Assembly (NCBI GenBank): GCA_033557465.1
Contig: CM066032.1
Coordinates: 446,646,270 to 446,710,269 of the forward strand
Direction of reading: 5' to 3'
Length of the DNA: 64,000 nucleotides
Origin: Ichthyophis bannanicus
Taxonomy: Eukaryota > Chordata > Amphibia > Gymnophiona > Ichthyophiidae
The position numbers and the translations under genes were made by a program. Positions 44,191-55,510 of this stretch are shown here, in pieces. Within the stretch, counting starts at the first letter, position 1. Every line of letters starts with the position of its first letter. Below the pieces are notes generated by a model. It did not search any database and was not told the origin of the DNA. It saw nothing but the letters and a program-made list of their open reading frames with translations.

Positions 44191-45281
44191 ATTGTCCCTA
44201 AGAGTGAGATTTTGCAGTGCAAACAGTGAGATGTTTCAGACAGCGTCCATGGTATAAAATGTAAAACATGTAAGTGTGGTATAGCTTTGCGATAGGAAAT
44301 AAACTGCATTAAGTGAGAATAAGCTGCCTTTGGAGCCAGTGAAAGAAATAGACAGACCAGAGTCAAAATGAGGACACATTGCTAAGGATGTTTTTCCCAG
44401 TAACTAAAGAGTTACTCACGTTAGAGCCCCAACCTGAAAACTGCCCTCCATGCAGTGGTAACAAATATGTGCATAGGTCTCACAGCATACAAGCCTGTAA
44501 GTGAAGGGGGAAGCAAAATACACAGGAAGATGTGCTCTGATGTCATCCAATTGCTAAGGCCACTTTGCTTTTCTTCAGTTGACATTCCTTTTAAGAAAAC
44601 AGTGATTTAGATCCATGCTCTGGTCCTGAGGCTCAGAGGAGTGAGAGTAGAGGCTGAAAGAGTGGAAGTGGATTCCAATTTATATGGCACACTTTTAATG
44701 GGTAACACTTGGCATCTCTGAAGGGTTTACACTCTGGAGTTTCAGGGGAGGTTACATGAAAAGGGGAGAACGTGGGCTCCCTGGAAGGCCTCATGTAAAA
44801 GGAGCAACACAGCTGCTCCATGAATGGCTCAGCAGCTAACCTGTATCCTGCATTGGCACACCATCTGCCCTTACACCTTGTTGAAGCCTGTCACCAGCTC
44901 TCCTTAAACCCCCGTATATAAGTGGGTAGAGGTTAAGTGAGTGGGTCTTCCCCACTGAAGCAGCTACTTTACAAATCCTGAAGCTGGGCTTTTTGGGAAA
45001 TGTAGTCCCTTCACTGAATCAATGAGGAGCAGTTGTGGAAAAGTGGTTTAAGCAACCAAAGGATTTTATTTCCCCTCCCGGGGTGGATTTCACCATGAAC
45101 AAAGTAACACAAACCAGGTATTTACTGGCATACGGACAAATCAAAGGTTCTTTAACAGAAAATGCTTACTTCAGCAATAAACAGGTTGATATCTAGCATT
45201 CCAACATAACAATGCTGTTTCTTCACAGCTCTCTGCTTCCCAATGCTAGTAGTGCTGTACTTTCTCTTTCAAAACATGCCT
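44191..45281. other. No gene; possible control sites
   Basis: Contains TATATAAG at 44915-44922 (+) and, on the minus strand, GGACTACATTTCCCAAAAAG near 45010, close to the ZNF143 binding motif, and AATAAA near 45069. They could belong to an LTR-like or promoter region linked to the ORF at 45282, but no terminal repeat pair was found. Confidence 0.3.
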
Positions 45282-46184
45282 TCAGCGTAATGAGATTATT
45301 TCATTAGCAAGCGATATCGTACAGTCCATGATATCTTCATCAATATTCACACACTCAGGTTCAAAGTCCATTAACTCTTCCTGGCTAGAAGGAAATGTTT
45401 GTAACGGCAATCCTGGTGCCACGCCCTTTCTAACTGCTTCAGGTTTCACCTGATATTCCTGAGTTAAATACTGGCTTTCACAAACGTTTTCAGCACAGGT
45501 ATTCTCTTCCCAGCTCCAACCCTCTGGGTAAATACAGTCACTGTAACTATTTTTATACCAGCCTTTTGGCTTACCTTTTAGCCTAGCTGGTGGAGGTTTT
45601 CTTTGTGGCTTTGGACTGGCTGTAAGTTCCCAACCTAAGCCTTGCACAGGAGATTTCCTTTGCCTTCCTGGCTTCCTTCCACTTCTGTGTTCCCCTGGAT
45701 ACTGCAGGTAATCCACTCTGCCCTTATTATATCCTTCCCTTGGGGTTTCTTTTCTTTTCCTGAAGAAAGACTCTGTCTCACCCTTCCACAGAGACTCTGG
45801 CTTTTTCCTGGCACTGCTGTCTTCACGGTAGCTCTCATTAGCTTCCTTATCCAGCACACATGCCTCAGCTCCCACTCCTCCTCCTCCTCCTCCTCCTTCT
45901 TCTTCTTCCCCTTCTAACTCCATAAGCTCAACTGAACTCTCTTTATCAGGGTGAATTCTAGGGCAGTGCTCAACTCCACCCCCTAGCAGGTGTCCTGCAT
46001 TAGCTCGTGACTCATTCCCTGAATGGTAGCACGGGCGTTTCTCTTGCCTCTGTGCTTGGTTTCTAAGGTAACCAGGAGCCATGTGCTTTTGTTTACAACT
46101 CAGCCCTACTCCTGTTCCTGGCTTTTTAGCCTCTTCTACCAGGCTGGAAGGACTCACTATGTCACAAGCCTTAGCCAAGCCCAC
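45282..46184 (-). CDS. Unidentified 300-codon ORF
   Basis: An uninterrupted 300-codon frame, start ATG at 46184, stop at 45282. It is hydrophilic and basic in the middle (RKKPESLWKGETESFFRKRK, GRKPGRQRKSP), has an acidic-Gly run from a GAG/GGA microsatellite (about residues 92-105), Trp/Tyr-rich GWYKNSYSDCIYPEGWSW near residue 205, and an acidic C terminus. No domain is recognised. A minus-strand AATAAA lies about 210 bp past the stop. It could be a retrotransposon gag-like ORF, a retrocopy exon, or chance. No introns or signal peptide are evident. Confidence 0.35.
   Translation of the reverse strand: MGLAKACDIVSPSSLVEEAKKPGTGVGLSCKQKHMAPGYLRNQAQRQEKRPCYHSGNESRANAGHLLGGGVEHCPRIHPDKESSVELMELEGEEEEGGGGGGGVGAEACVLDKEANESYREDSSARKKPESLWKGETESFFRKRKETPREGYNKGRVDYLQYPGEHRSGRKPGRQRKSPVQGLGWELTASPKPQRKPPPARLKGKPKGWYKNSYSDCIYPEGWSWEENTCAENVCESQYLTQEYQVKPEAVRKGVAPGLPLQTFPSSQEELMDFEPECVNIDEDIMDCTISLANEIISLR
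45882..45907. repeat. (CCT)n/(CTT)n microsatellite
   Basis: A trinucleotide run that encodes the Glu/Gly stretch of the 300-codon ORF on the minus strand. Confidence 0.9.
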
Positions 46185-46676
46185 ATGAGATTACATCACA
46201 CAAGAGGAGATACACAAGGAAAGGCTATTGATTGGCATGTAGCACAGCATGTTGCTACTACACAGGGAAAGAGTCTGAGGGGACATGCTTGGGATACCAG
46301 AGCCATCCTGCTGCCTGATATACATATTGCACTCCCAGAAGCCATGACTATGGTATCCAGCATCTATACATGGTCTTAAGGGAAGCTTCACCATTCATTT
46401 ACATGGATCAATGGTGATCCCTGCAAGACCTCTTTAATTCATCTGCCTCTCTCTCTCTCTCTGTCTCTTTCTTGCTGCACAGATCAAGGATCTGAAGAGT
46501 GAGCCAGAAACCTGTGCCTATATTGTTCAGATTGGTTGGAGGAGGTCTGGGCCAACATGCAGCAAGAAGCAGGTCATGAAAGCATTCTCTATTGTCTCAT
46601 AGGTGTATAACCACAGCAGTCCTTGCTTTTGCCTCTGCAGCTAGCAACACATCTAGCTCTGAGCAGCCAGACTGTA
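46185..46676. other. No gene; splice-acceptor-like tract
   Basis: A CT run at 46446-46471 followed by TTTCTTGCTGCACAG (ending about 46482) looks like a 3' splice site, and the next 120 bases are open (IKDLKSEPETCAYIVQIGWR). No matching donor or homologous exon is recognised. Confidence 0.25.
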
Positions 46677-46853
46677 AGTACTACTATTACTGAAAATTTA
46701 TATAGTGCTACAAGGCTTACACAGCTGTTGAGATACATATAAAAGATGATCCCTGCTCTTAGAGCTTACAGACTAGATGAGACAGACAATACAATAGCTG
46801 AGGACAAGGATACAACTAGGGAAAGGTAAAGAAACATAAAGGAGAACAAGGGA

Positions 46854-47499
46854 TCAGGATCCAAAAGCAGCCTCAAAGAGGTGATCTTTAAGCTTGGATT
46901 TCAAAAAGGGGCAGAGATAAAGCCTGATATACAGGCTCAGGTTGTTTGTTCCAAGCATAAGGAGCAGCAAGATGAAAGGATCAAAGTCTGGAGTTGGCAA
47001 TGGAAGAAAAGGAGATAGAGAGAAGTAATCCACCAGAAGAGCGGAGTTCACGAGGAGGGAAATAGGGAGAGATGAGAGAGGAAAGGTAGTGAGGTGCAGT
47101 AGAATGAATGCATATATAGATGAAAAGGAGAAGTTTGAAATGGATATGGAAATAGAAAGGGAGTCAATGAAATGACTTGAGAAGAGGGGCTATATGAGCA
47201 TAATTGGGCTGGCAGAAGATTAGATGCGTGGCTGAGTTTTGAACAGATTGAAGGGGAGAGAGATGATTCAGGGGGAGATCAGCAAGGAGGAGGTTGCAAT
47301 CGTCAAGACAGGAGGTGACTAAAGAGTGAATAAGTGTCTTAGTACTGTGTTCAGAAAGGAAGGGGTGAATTTTGCTGACGTTGTAGAGAAAGAAACAACA
47401 GGTTTTACCTATCAGTTGGATACGTGTGGAGAAGGAGAGGGAGAAGTCAAAGATGACCCCCATGGTTGCAGGCTGAGGAAACAGGGAGTAGAACAGCAT
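46854..47499 (-). pseudogene. L2 ORF2 thumb and C-terminal block
   Basis: Frame 47164-47499 has GVIFDFSLSFSTRIQ, TSCLDDCNLLLADLPL and LQSVQNSATHLIF, the segment after the RT core. Frame 46854-47051 has the degraded end with FLKSKLKDHLFEAAF. Both match the corresponding parts at 9919 and 38690. Confidence 0.8.
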
Positions 47500-47697
47500 T
47501 ATCCACAGAGATTGAGAAAGGAGGAAGGGGGAAGGTGGGTTAGGGGGAAAAATAAGTTTGGTTTAGGTCATGTTCAATTTCAACCAATGGTGAGACATCC
47601 AGGCAGCAATATCAGATAGCCAGCAGATATCTGGGCCTGGATTGCTGGAGAGATTGCCAGAGAGATATTAGGTGCAGAGAGATAGATCTAAGAGTCA

Positions 47698-49155
47698 TCA
47701 GCATAAAAGTGGTACTGAAAGCCATGGGAGGAGATGAGTGCACCAAGGGACTGGATATAGAGAGAGAAAAGGAGTGAGCCCAAGACAGACCCTTGGGGTA
47801 CACCAACTGAGAGTGGGATAGCAGTAGAAGAGGAACCACCAAAGCAAAAACTGAAAGAGTGATGGGAGATTAAAATGAGAACCAGGATAGCACAGAGCCC
47901 TTAAAACCAAGCAAGGACAAGGTATCAAGAAGAAGGTTGTGGTCAACAGTGTCAAAAGCAGCAGAAAGGTCAAGAAGGATGAGGACTGAGTAAAAGCCCT
48001 TGGATTTTGCAAGGAACAGGTCACTGGAGACGTTGGCAAGAGCCATTTCAGTAGAATGTAAAGGATAAAAGCCAGATTGCAATGCATCCAGAAGATGAAG
48101 GAGAGAAAGTCAAGGCAATGGCAGTGAACTGCATGTTCAAGTAATTTAGAAATGAACAGGAGGAGGAAGATGGGTCGATAATTAGAAGGACAGGTAGGGT
48201 CTAGTGAAGGTTTCTTGAGGAGAGGTGTGACCACAGCATGCTTGAAGGCTGCTGGGACGATTGCAGAGGAGAGCGATAGGTTGAGAATATGAGAAATGAA
48301 AGGGATGACAGTGGAGGAGATGGAGTTAAAAAGAAAGGTGAGGATAGGATCAGAAGAGCAGGTAGTGAGTTTAGAAGAGGAGAGAAGATGAGAGGTTTCC
48401 TCATTGGAGATATTAGAGAAGAAAGAAAGGGTAACAGAGGCTGAGGGGAAAAATTGCAAGTGAAGAGGGGATGGAGCTGATTTCATGCAGAATTGGAGCA
48501 TAATCTTGTGGTCTTTGTCATGGAAGTAGTCAGCCAGGTTTTGGGTAGAAAGGGAAGGAGGGGTCAGAGGGGGAGGCACCTTGAGGAAAGAGTTGAGAGT
48601 TGTAAAGGGATGGCGAGGGTCAGGGGCAAGAGAGTTAGTCAGATGGACATAGTAGTTTTGCTTGGTGAGTGCTAAGGCTGACTGGAAAAAGGCAAGTATG
48701 AATTTGAAGTGAAGAAGGTCAGCAAGGGTGCAGGATTTGAGCCAAATGCACTCAGCTGTATGGGCACAGGAACAAACATAATAGGTAGTCGAAAATGGCC
48801 ATGGCTGAGGTATAGTGCACCTCACAGGATGTTGCATGGGTGGAGCAACAGCATCTAGAGCAGAGGAGAGTGCAGAGTTATAGGAAACTACATCCTCATC
48901 AACAGACTTAGATGGCATAGCGGAGGAAAGAGGAGATGAGACAATAGTGGAGAGAGCCAATGGGTCGATAGCATGAAGATCTCTAAAGGTTGATGGAAAC
49001 TGGGTGAAACTGAGGAGGGAGTGATGAAGATTGAAGCTTAGCAGGTTGTGGTCAGATAAGGGAAGAACTGAGGTACAGAAATTAGAAGGTAAACAATTAG
49101 AAAAGAAAATAAGGCCACGGCAGTGATGTGTTGGTGAATGGGTGCAGTAGAGCAA
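47698..49155 (-). pseudogene. L2 ORF2: endonuclease end through RT
   Basis: A 485-residue open frame that keeps the true reading frame in part. It has VLPLSDHNLLSFNL (endonuclease Ser-Asp-His), a long linker, SSDPILTFLFNS, VTPLLKKPSLDP and SNYRPIFLLLFISKLLEHAV (RT start). It then shifts out of frame near 48120; RT motif A continues in frame 47870-48082 as [17 protein letters not shown]. The PQGS and YADD boxes (about 47790-47690) are only partly readable. Inactive. Confidence 0.8.
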
Positions 49156-49847
49156 AGTTGGAGATTGAATGAGAAGGTAAGAGAAAGGAGGTTTAAAGCA
49201 TAACAGTCAGAGGGGTTATCAACATGAATGTTAAAATCATCGAGAATAAGGGAGGGGGAAGAAGAATCCAGAAAGAAGGAACGTCATGAGTCAAAGTCAG
49301 TGAGAAAGGTAGAGGTGGACTTGTCAGGGGGATGATAAATAACAGCTATCCGGAGAGGCAATGGATTAAAAAGGTGGATGGAGTGGACTTAAAAGGAAGA
49401 AAAGGAGTGGAACTGAGGCAGAAGGAAGGGTTGAAATGGGCAGGAATGAGAGAGTAGAAACCCAATACCATCACCATAGCCAGTGGGATGAGGCATGTGG
49501 GAGAATTGGTAGCCGCTGTGACAGAGGGCAGCAAATGAAGCAGAGTGATCAGGGAGGAGCCAGGTCTCAGTTAAAGCCAGAAGATGGAGAACATTAATGA
49601 AGAGATCATGAGTAAATGTAAGTTTATTAGATATGGAGTGTGCCTTCCATAAGGCACATGAAAAAAGGAAGAAAGGAGAGGGATATGAATGATATTGGAG
49701 CAGTTGCGTGAGGAACGATCATGGGAGTGAGAGAAAATTCTAGGGGGGGCCAGGATTGGGATTAATATCACCAGATGAAAGAAGAAGAAGGAGCAGAAGA
49801 GTGTGGGGTAGAGAGGAGACAGTCTCTCCACTATGGCCTAGTGCTTC

Positions 49848-50055
49848 CTTAGTGCCTCTTTTACACCTCTAGTATCTAATGGTCCAACTGGTCTCACAGG
49901 TCTTTTTACTACAAATGTACTTGAAAACGTTTTTATTATGAGCTTTTGCTTCTTTTCAAATTCTCTTTTTGCCCGCCATATCAATGCCATGCATCTAACT
50001 TGCCAGTGCTTATGTCCTGTTTTGTCATTTGGCTCCTTTGTTGATTTTAGTTATA
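49848..50055 (-). mobile_element. CR1 linker fragment
   Basis: Resembles 30830-31050 of the large CR1 at DNA level (AGTATCTAATGGTCCAACTGG, TACTTGAAAA, CTTGCCAGTGCTTATG). No RT core or 3' end is present. Confidence 0.7.
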
Positions 50056-50275
50056 GTCAATACCAATCCACTCTGATTTAACTACTCTTTATCCCATTCA
50101 AGCACTCATTTATTATCTGCATAGCCTGTGTCCAATCCCCCTCCAAAGGGGCTATGAACTGCTTGTCATCTGTGTATAAATCTCAAAACCATACTTCTGA
50201 ACCACTTTTCCTAAGGGTTGAAGATAACCATTGAAAAGAACTGGGGAGAAATGGGAGCCTTGTGATACTCCCAAA
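50056..50275 (-). mobile_element. LINE RT core fragment
   Basis: The minus strand reads GVSQGSHFSPVLFNGYL in one frame and LYTDDKQFI in the next, the PQGS and YADD blocks of an L2-group RT with changes. Bounded on both sides by CR1 pieces. Confidence 0.55.
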
Positions 50276-50497
50276 CAAAAACAGTGACGGAATTAAAAAA
50301 GGCATGGGACAGACATAGAGGATTACTATATAGCAAGAGGATGAAATCAAAACAAACGTAAATCGCTTCATAAATGGAGAGGGGTGACCTGCCATAAGCG
50401 GCAGATGCATCTCTACAGCTCTATTACTGGGCAGACTAGATGGACCATGCTGGTCTTTATCTGCCATCATTTACTATGTTACAATGTTACTATGATA
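50276..50497 (+). mobile_element. CR1 3' end, second subfamily
   Basis: Plus-strand match to 37035-37315 (AAAAAGGCATGGGACAGAC, TGGACCATGCTGGTC, CATCATTTACTATGTTAC). 5'-truncated. Confidence 0.8.
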
Positions 50498-50559
50498 GTG
50501 ATCCATGTTGGTTAGCATTTTTTAAAATACCTACCGCATTGGCTAAAAATATTCTGGAT

Positions 50560-51920
50560 ATTGAGTGCTAGTATCTTCCCCTCCACACAAGGAGTACCAC
50601 AAGGTTCATCTCTATCTGCCCTGCTCTTCAACTTCTGCATGTACCATCTGTGATGTCATCAAGAAATTCAACATCCTATCTGCTATATATACTGATGACA
50701 TCATGAGTTACACTCCAATCAACTTGGATAAGCCAGAGTACACGACAATAGTTACTTGCCTCCAAGATATGACTACCTGGCTCTCTCATAACAACCTGAC
50801 CATCAATTATAATAGAATGGAAGACCTCATTATTCCGTGCAACAGCTCTTTTAACACCCCCCCCCCCCAATCGATCAATCAATCAACCAAATTATGCTAT
50901 ATCCATTAAGAAAGAAGTAAAATATTTTGGCGTCACTTTAGACTGCAACCTTAGCTTCCAATCCCATATGAACAAGATCATCAGAAAAATGTTCTATAAA
51001 TTAGCCATAATACAAAGACTCAAACCTCTCCTCAGCTATGATCACTACCGGACTGTCTGCCAAGCTATCATAACATCCTTATTGGACTACTGTAACTCCA
51101 TATATCTTGGCCTTCCCAAGCAAACTATCTGACCTCTGAAGATGGTCAAAACACTGCGGCTCGCATCATTATAGGCTCCATTTCGTATGACCATGTCACC
51201 CCTCTTCTGTTCCAACTCCACTTGTTTCCAATCATATCTCATATCCGCTTTAAAAACATTCTAAATATATTTAAAATCAAACATAACTTATCTGCTGAAA
51301 GTCTCAAGATCCTCATCAATACTAATTCCAGACCAGAACTAGGAGACACAGCGCAATCAATACTATAAAGACCAAAACCATTCACTCTGCATCTGCAAGG
51401 TCTCTTTCCCTTGCTGCACCTACCCTATGGAACAGCCTCCCGGATGCCCTGAGAGCCATGACAGACATCAAGGACTTTCGAAAGCAGCTAAAGACATTAC
51501 TCTACAGAGATCACTTAGAGTCTGTCTCCTAGGGGATGCCACCCACTACTACTACTACTGCTGAGCATTTGTATAGCGCTACAAGTTGTACGCAGCGCTG
51601 CACAGACATGTAAGAGACAGTCCCTGCTCATCAGAGCTTACAATCTAGCCAAGACAGACAACACAGAAGGTAAGGCAGGGATAAAACAAGGAGGAAAGAA
51701 AAAGGAGATCAGGTGAGTCAAGATCCAAAGGCAGTAGCAGCACGCACTGCACATAATGATCTTTCACTTGCTGTACATTCTGTATATATCTAATAATGTA
51801 AAGTAGCTTTAGTGAACGAATCCTGCATGCCTCCCCCCCGTTTTTGTTTGTTATGTAATTCCGTTGTTGCTATATAAACCACTTTGATTGTAGGAGAAGG
51901 CGGTATAGAAAACCTGTTAA
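50560..51920 (+). mobile_element. LINE of the second family, 5'-truncated
   Basis: Plus-strand copy starting within RT (QGVPQGSSLSALLF near 50590), with the catalytic box as YTDDIMSY (50690), then FGVTLDCNLSFQSHM, LLDYCNSIYLGLPK, and the end LAAPTLWNSLPDALR with KQLKTLLYRD at 51400-51510. The 3' UTR resumes after an L2 tail insertion and ends near 51920 with AAGGCGGTATAGAAAACC. Confidence 0.8.
51541..51738 (-). mobile_element. L2 3' end nested in a LINE
   Basis: An inverted L2 terminal block with a CTACTACTACTACTG tail sits between the stop region and the 3' UTR of the LINE at 50560-51920, so it inserted after that LINE. Confidence 0.8.
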
Positions 51921-51924
51921 ATAT

Positions 51925-52235
51925 CCAGATGCTGTGGCTCTCTGTATAGCATCGATATTTAGTATTGCTATATGGAGAACCTATCCAGATAGCCTTTGGA
52001 CACCTCTTTTGCTCTCCTAAGTTATTTGAATAGTTATTCATATAGCAGCATTGAATATCACAACTATATGGATAATCTCTGGCTCCTCCCTCGCTCTGCC
52101 CTAGAACCCCACAGCACTATCCAGAAAGTGCTGAGGCGGTCTATAAAGATATTCAGAGGCACTATCCGGATACAGCTGCTGGCACTTATCTGGTTAGCAG
52201 GTGCTGCTAAAAAGATAAGTGCTGCTGAAAGTTGA
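51925..52235. mobile_element. Possible foldback element
   Basis: Repeats words such as ATATCCAGA, TATCCGGATA and ATATCTGG-like forms around GGCACTTATCTGGTTAGC. Style matches the elements at 17800 and 63664. Ends unclear. Confidence 0.35.
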
Positions 52236-52249
52236 CCCATCTATTTGCA

Positions 52250-53345
52250 GCGATGTGATATACCTCTTTCACAGGCTGAAGAAACAGAGATTTAATGGCA
52301 GACTTTCACAAAATTTCCATGAAAGGAGAAGTGCTATTACTAGGTGATTTCAAGTTGCCAGATGCTGATTGGGACAACTTGGCTGTGGTGTTGTCTGAAA
52401 ATGAGGAGATTCTGGATTCTTAGAAGGGATAACTCTTCCAGCAACATGGAAGAGGGGTGATAAGGACAGGTGCTTACAAATGGGGAGAATGTTCCTGATA
52501 CCATAGTAGGCAATTATCTGGGATGGCATGGTTTAATATCAAAACACAGGTGGTGATGATTCATTCAAAGTCTAGGATCCCAAACTTCAGGAAAATTAAC
52601 CAAGTCAAGATGAGATAGGAACTCAAGGAGTCATTAACTGGATGGGAAAATCTAGGAGAAAAACAGTCGGCAGAGCTGAAAGGAGATATTCTAAGGATAG
52701 CTAACCTTTCTGTTAGAGTCCACTATGGTTTTCAAAAGAAGTAGCTGGAAAGGAATGGAAATAAATGTTAGCATTCATAAATTACAAGAGATCACAGAAA
52801 GAGCTAGATGGGCAACGATGTCTGGCAAAGTAGGTAGGAAACAGAAGATTCAAATGAAAGAAAAACAAGCTGAAACGGTAAAACAAGTGGACAAGACTTT
52901 TTTAGTGGCAGGGTGCAAAAGTGGCATTGCAAAGCTCAAAGAAGAAGGGGAAGAACATGTAGAGGTTTATGAGAAGAAAGCAGATTTGCTTAACAAATAT
53001 TTATATTCAGTGTTTACTGAAGAAGCAACAGGAATAGGTCCATAGAAAATGGACAAAAGTAGGAAATGGTGTGATGCTGCCCTACAGCAAGTTTCTGAAG
53101 ACTGTGCTGATGAAAGCTAGCTAAACTAGAAGAAGATAAAGCAATGGATATATTTGAGGTTATTAAGGGAACTAAGAGAAATTCTGGTGGCTCTTCTGCC
53201 TGACCTATTCAATTCTTCCTTAGAGTTTGGAGTAGGTCTAGAGAAGTGGAGATGGGAGAATATAATTCTTCACAAAAATGGAAGCAAGGAAGATGCTGGA
53301 AATTACGGGCCTGTAAATTTGACCTTGCTGGTGAGTGAGGGGGTC
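52250..53345 (+). mobile_element. CR1, 5' part of a split copy
   Basis: Highly decayed plus-strand CR1: LLGDFKLPDADWDN (endonuclease, 52340), the linker frame 52725-53045 with NKYLYSVFTEEATG, and RT start in 53154-53420 with ENIILHKNGSKEDAGNYGPVNLT. The rest of RT resumes at 55511 after inserted DNA. Confidence 0.75.
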
Positions 53346-53925
53346 ATTTTAAAAGTCTTATTTGTCTTGGACATCCAAATCATGGAGACATTGCTGGAGC
53401 CGTTTTACAATGGCTTTTAAAGACATCACTGGTACAAGGATATCCAAGTAGATAGGGGGTGTGGCAGAAGTATGTCTGGGGAGGTGCAATGAACTTAGAC
53501 ATCTCTGGTCAATTTCAGAAACATTGGGACATCTGCAGGCACATCCACATTGAGACCTGAGGCAGGCACAGATAGGCATCAGGAAAGTGCTTGACTTAGC
53601 CTTAAAACATCCAGAGAGTGTGGAGAGGTAAGTGACTAGTCTAGGATCACAAAGACCCACACAGGGATTTAAACGTTGACCACCCTGCTCCTAACTCACT
53701 ACTCTAACCATTAGGTTATTAGAGGTCCCTGTTTTGAAATGCTATTCTGTGGATGTGTTTGTAGATATCTCCATAGATGGCCATGTCGGGTACGTCCATG
53801 TTTCTGAAAACATGCCTGAACTTGCATGCACCTGCTTTTTTCAGACATTCTGGCTTGGATGTCCCAGATTGTACTTGGACATCCTTTGTAAAATGTGCCT
53901 TTAAATTAATAGATCCACCGCTATA
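53346..53925. mobile_element. Inserted non-coding repeat with SINE fragment
   Basis: Begins GGGGTCATTTTAAAAG and contains GGACATCCAA near the left and TTGGACATCC near the right, hinting at a foldback element. 53629-53735 is a minus-strand SINE head (box A read as TAACCTAATGGTTAGAG). The right edge is the Tc1 element. Confidence 0.45.
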
Positions 53926-55508
53926 CAGTTGTGGTCAACATTATTGGCATCCTTGCATTTTAGGTATGTTGTGTACAATATCTTTAGAAATAATTGGAAA
54001 TATTCAAACTGTATGTCATCATAATATTTTAACAGTATGATCAAAGGTATGCAACAACAAAAGAGATGTCTGTGCAACTTAGATGTAGTAATGTCTGAGA
54101 AAAAAACAAAATATGATGTGGGCTGGAATAATGCCACCCTTTGCTAATATTTGGTTGCATAACCCTTGGCAGTGATGACAGTCTCCAAACATTTCTTGTA
54201 GCCATCTATAAGTTTCGGACATCTGTCTGCTGGTAGTTTTTCCCACTCTTTAATTGCGATTTGTTCCAGCTTATGAATGTTTCCAGGATTCCTTTTACCA
54301 ATGGCAGATTTCAGCTCTTTCCAAAGGTTCTCGATTGGATTGAGATCAGGACTCATTGCTGGCCAATTTAAAACAGTCCATTTGTTCCTTTTTAACCATT
54401 ATTTTGTACTTTTGAATGTATGTTTTGGGTCATTGTCCTGCTGGATGACACATGACCTTCGACCCAGACCTAGATTTCTGACAATAGGTAGCACATTTCA
54501 CTCCAAAATACCTTGGTAGTCCTCTGACTTCATGATTCCTTTAATACATTCCAGGCCTCCAGTTCCTGAGGCAGTAAAACAACCCCATATTATGGAACCT
54601 CCACCATATTTAAGGGTGTTTTTTTCCTTATGAGCTTCCTTTCTTCACCTGTAATTCTATCGCTGACTGCATTGCCGAAGAGCTCGTTTGGTTTCATTTA
54701 TCCATAGAACTTTTTCCCAGAAGGATTGTGATTTCTCAAGGTGGGTTTGGGCACAGATCAGGCTGCCTTTTATCGCTGTCTTTGAGCAATGGGGTCCTCC
54801 TTGGTCTTCACTCATGAAATCCTTCTTTGTTTGGTGCGCAGCTTATGGTTCAGGTTGAAACCACCAGATTGCTCCAGCTCAGCCTTAAGCTCTTTGGATG
54901 TTGTACGTGATGATTTTCCAACTGTTTGCAGTAACCTTCAAAGACTTCTTGGATTAATTTTCCTTTTCCCACCATGACCTGGGAGGTTCTTGACAGTTCC
55001 ATGAGCAAAAAACATCTTAATAACATTGTGAACTGTAGACATAGGAGTCCCAAGTTCTTTGGAGATGGCCTTGTACCCCTTTGAAGTTTGATATTTGAAG
55101 ATAATGGCTTTTCTGATGGTCTCTTGTCTTCAGCATTGTAAAAATGAAACAGGGAGTGAATGTGGACATTTTAAAAATTAGAGCCATCATTCATTGGTTG
55201 ATTCAAGTCAAGTGAGTACTGACAATTGATCACAGGTGCATCTAATTTTACTGCTATGGGACTGTGGTTCTTCTTTTCAAACTGGCTTAAATTGTTTATA
55301 AAGGTGCCAATAATCATGTCCTGGCAATGCCCTGGTTTTTATACTATTTCCTACTATTTCCTTTTTTTTAATTGGTCTTGTTTTATTTGATTCTTTTATG
55401 TGTCAAATATGTGTGCATATATAGTTCATTCACTGGCCTTTTTGTTTAGGAGATATTGGACATTAAGGGGTTGAACTGCAAGGGTGCCAGTAATGGTAAC
55501 CACAACTG
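53926..55508 (-). mobile_element. Tc1-like transposon, complete ends
   Basis: A 1583-bp element. The left end CAGTTGTGGTCAACATTATT pairs with the right end, which read on the minus strand is CAGTTGTGGTTACCATTACT. Both ends are flanked by TA (53924-53925 and 55509-55510), the Tc1/mariner target. Transposase lies inside on the minus strand. It is inserted within or beside the repeat that splits the CR1. Confidence 0.9.
54144..55140 (-). pseudogene. Tc1-like transposase relic
   Basis: Read 5' to 3' from about 55140: an HTH-like start (KGYKAISKELGTP), then GGGSI..WGCF near 54590, CVIQQDNDPKHTFKS near 54450 (second catalytic Asp), and the open end frame 54144-54356 with SPDLNPIENLWKELK (the Glu of DD34E) and ETVITAKG. 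Cut-and-paste transposase of the Tc1 family, now with several stops and shifts. The catalytic Asp/Glu of the last two motifs survive. Confidence 0.85.
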
Positions 55509-55510
55509 TA

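Larger units (their letters stand above)
46677..49847 (-). mobile_element. Near full-length L2 LINE
   Basis: Minus-strand L2. The 3' tail (ACTACTATTACT) and terminal block are at 46677-46800, the C-terminal block at 46854-47051, thumb at 47164-47499, RT at 47600-48350, and endonuclease at 48950-49830. The parts are in the right order with many frame changes. It is interrupted only by small indels. The left end adjoins a CR1 piece at 49848. Confidence 0.85.

Noticed and set aside
44850..45280. A paired-LTR retrotransposon around the 300-codon ORF
   Set aside because: Only one candidate stretch was found, with no second copy in the window, no primer-binding site and no protease, RT or integrase.
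46446..46605. Polypyrimidine tract, AG and short open exon-like stretch
   Set aside because: A CT microsatellite plus AG is common by chance; no donor site or homologous exon was recognised.
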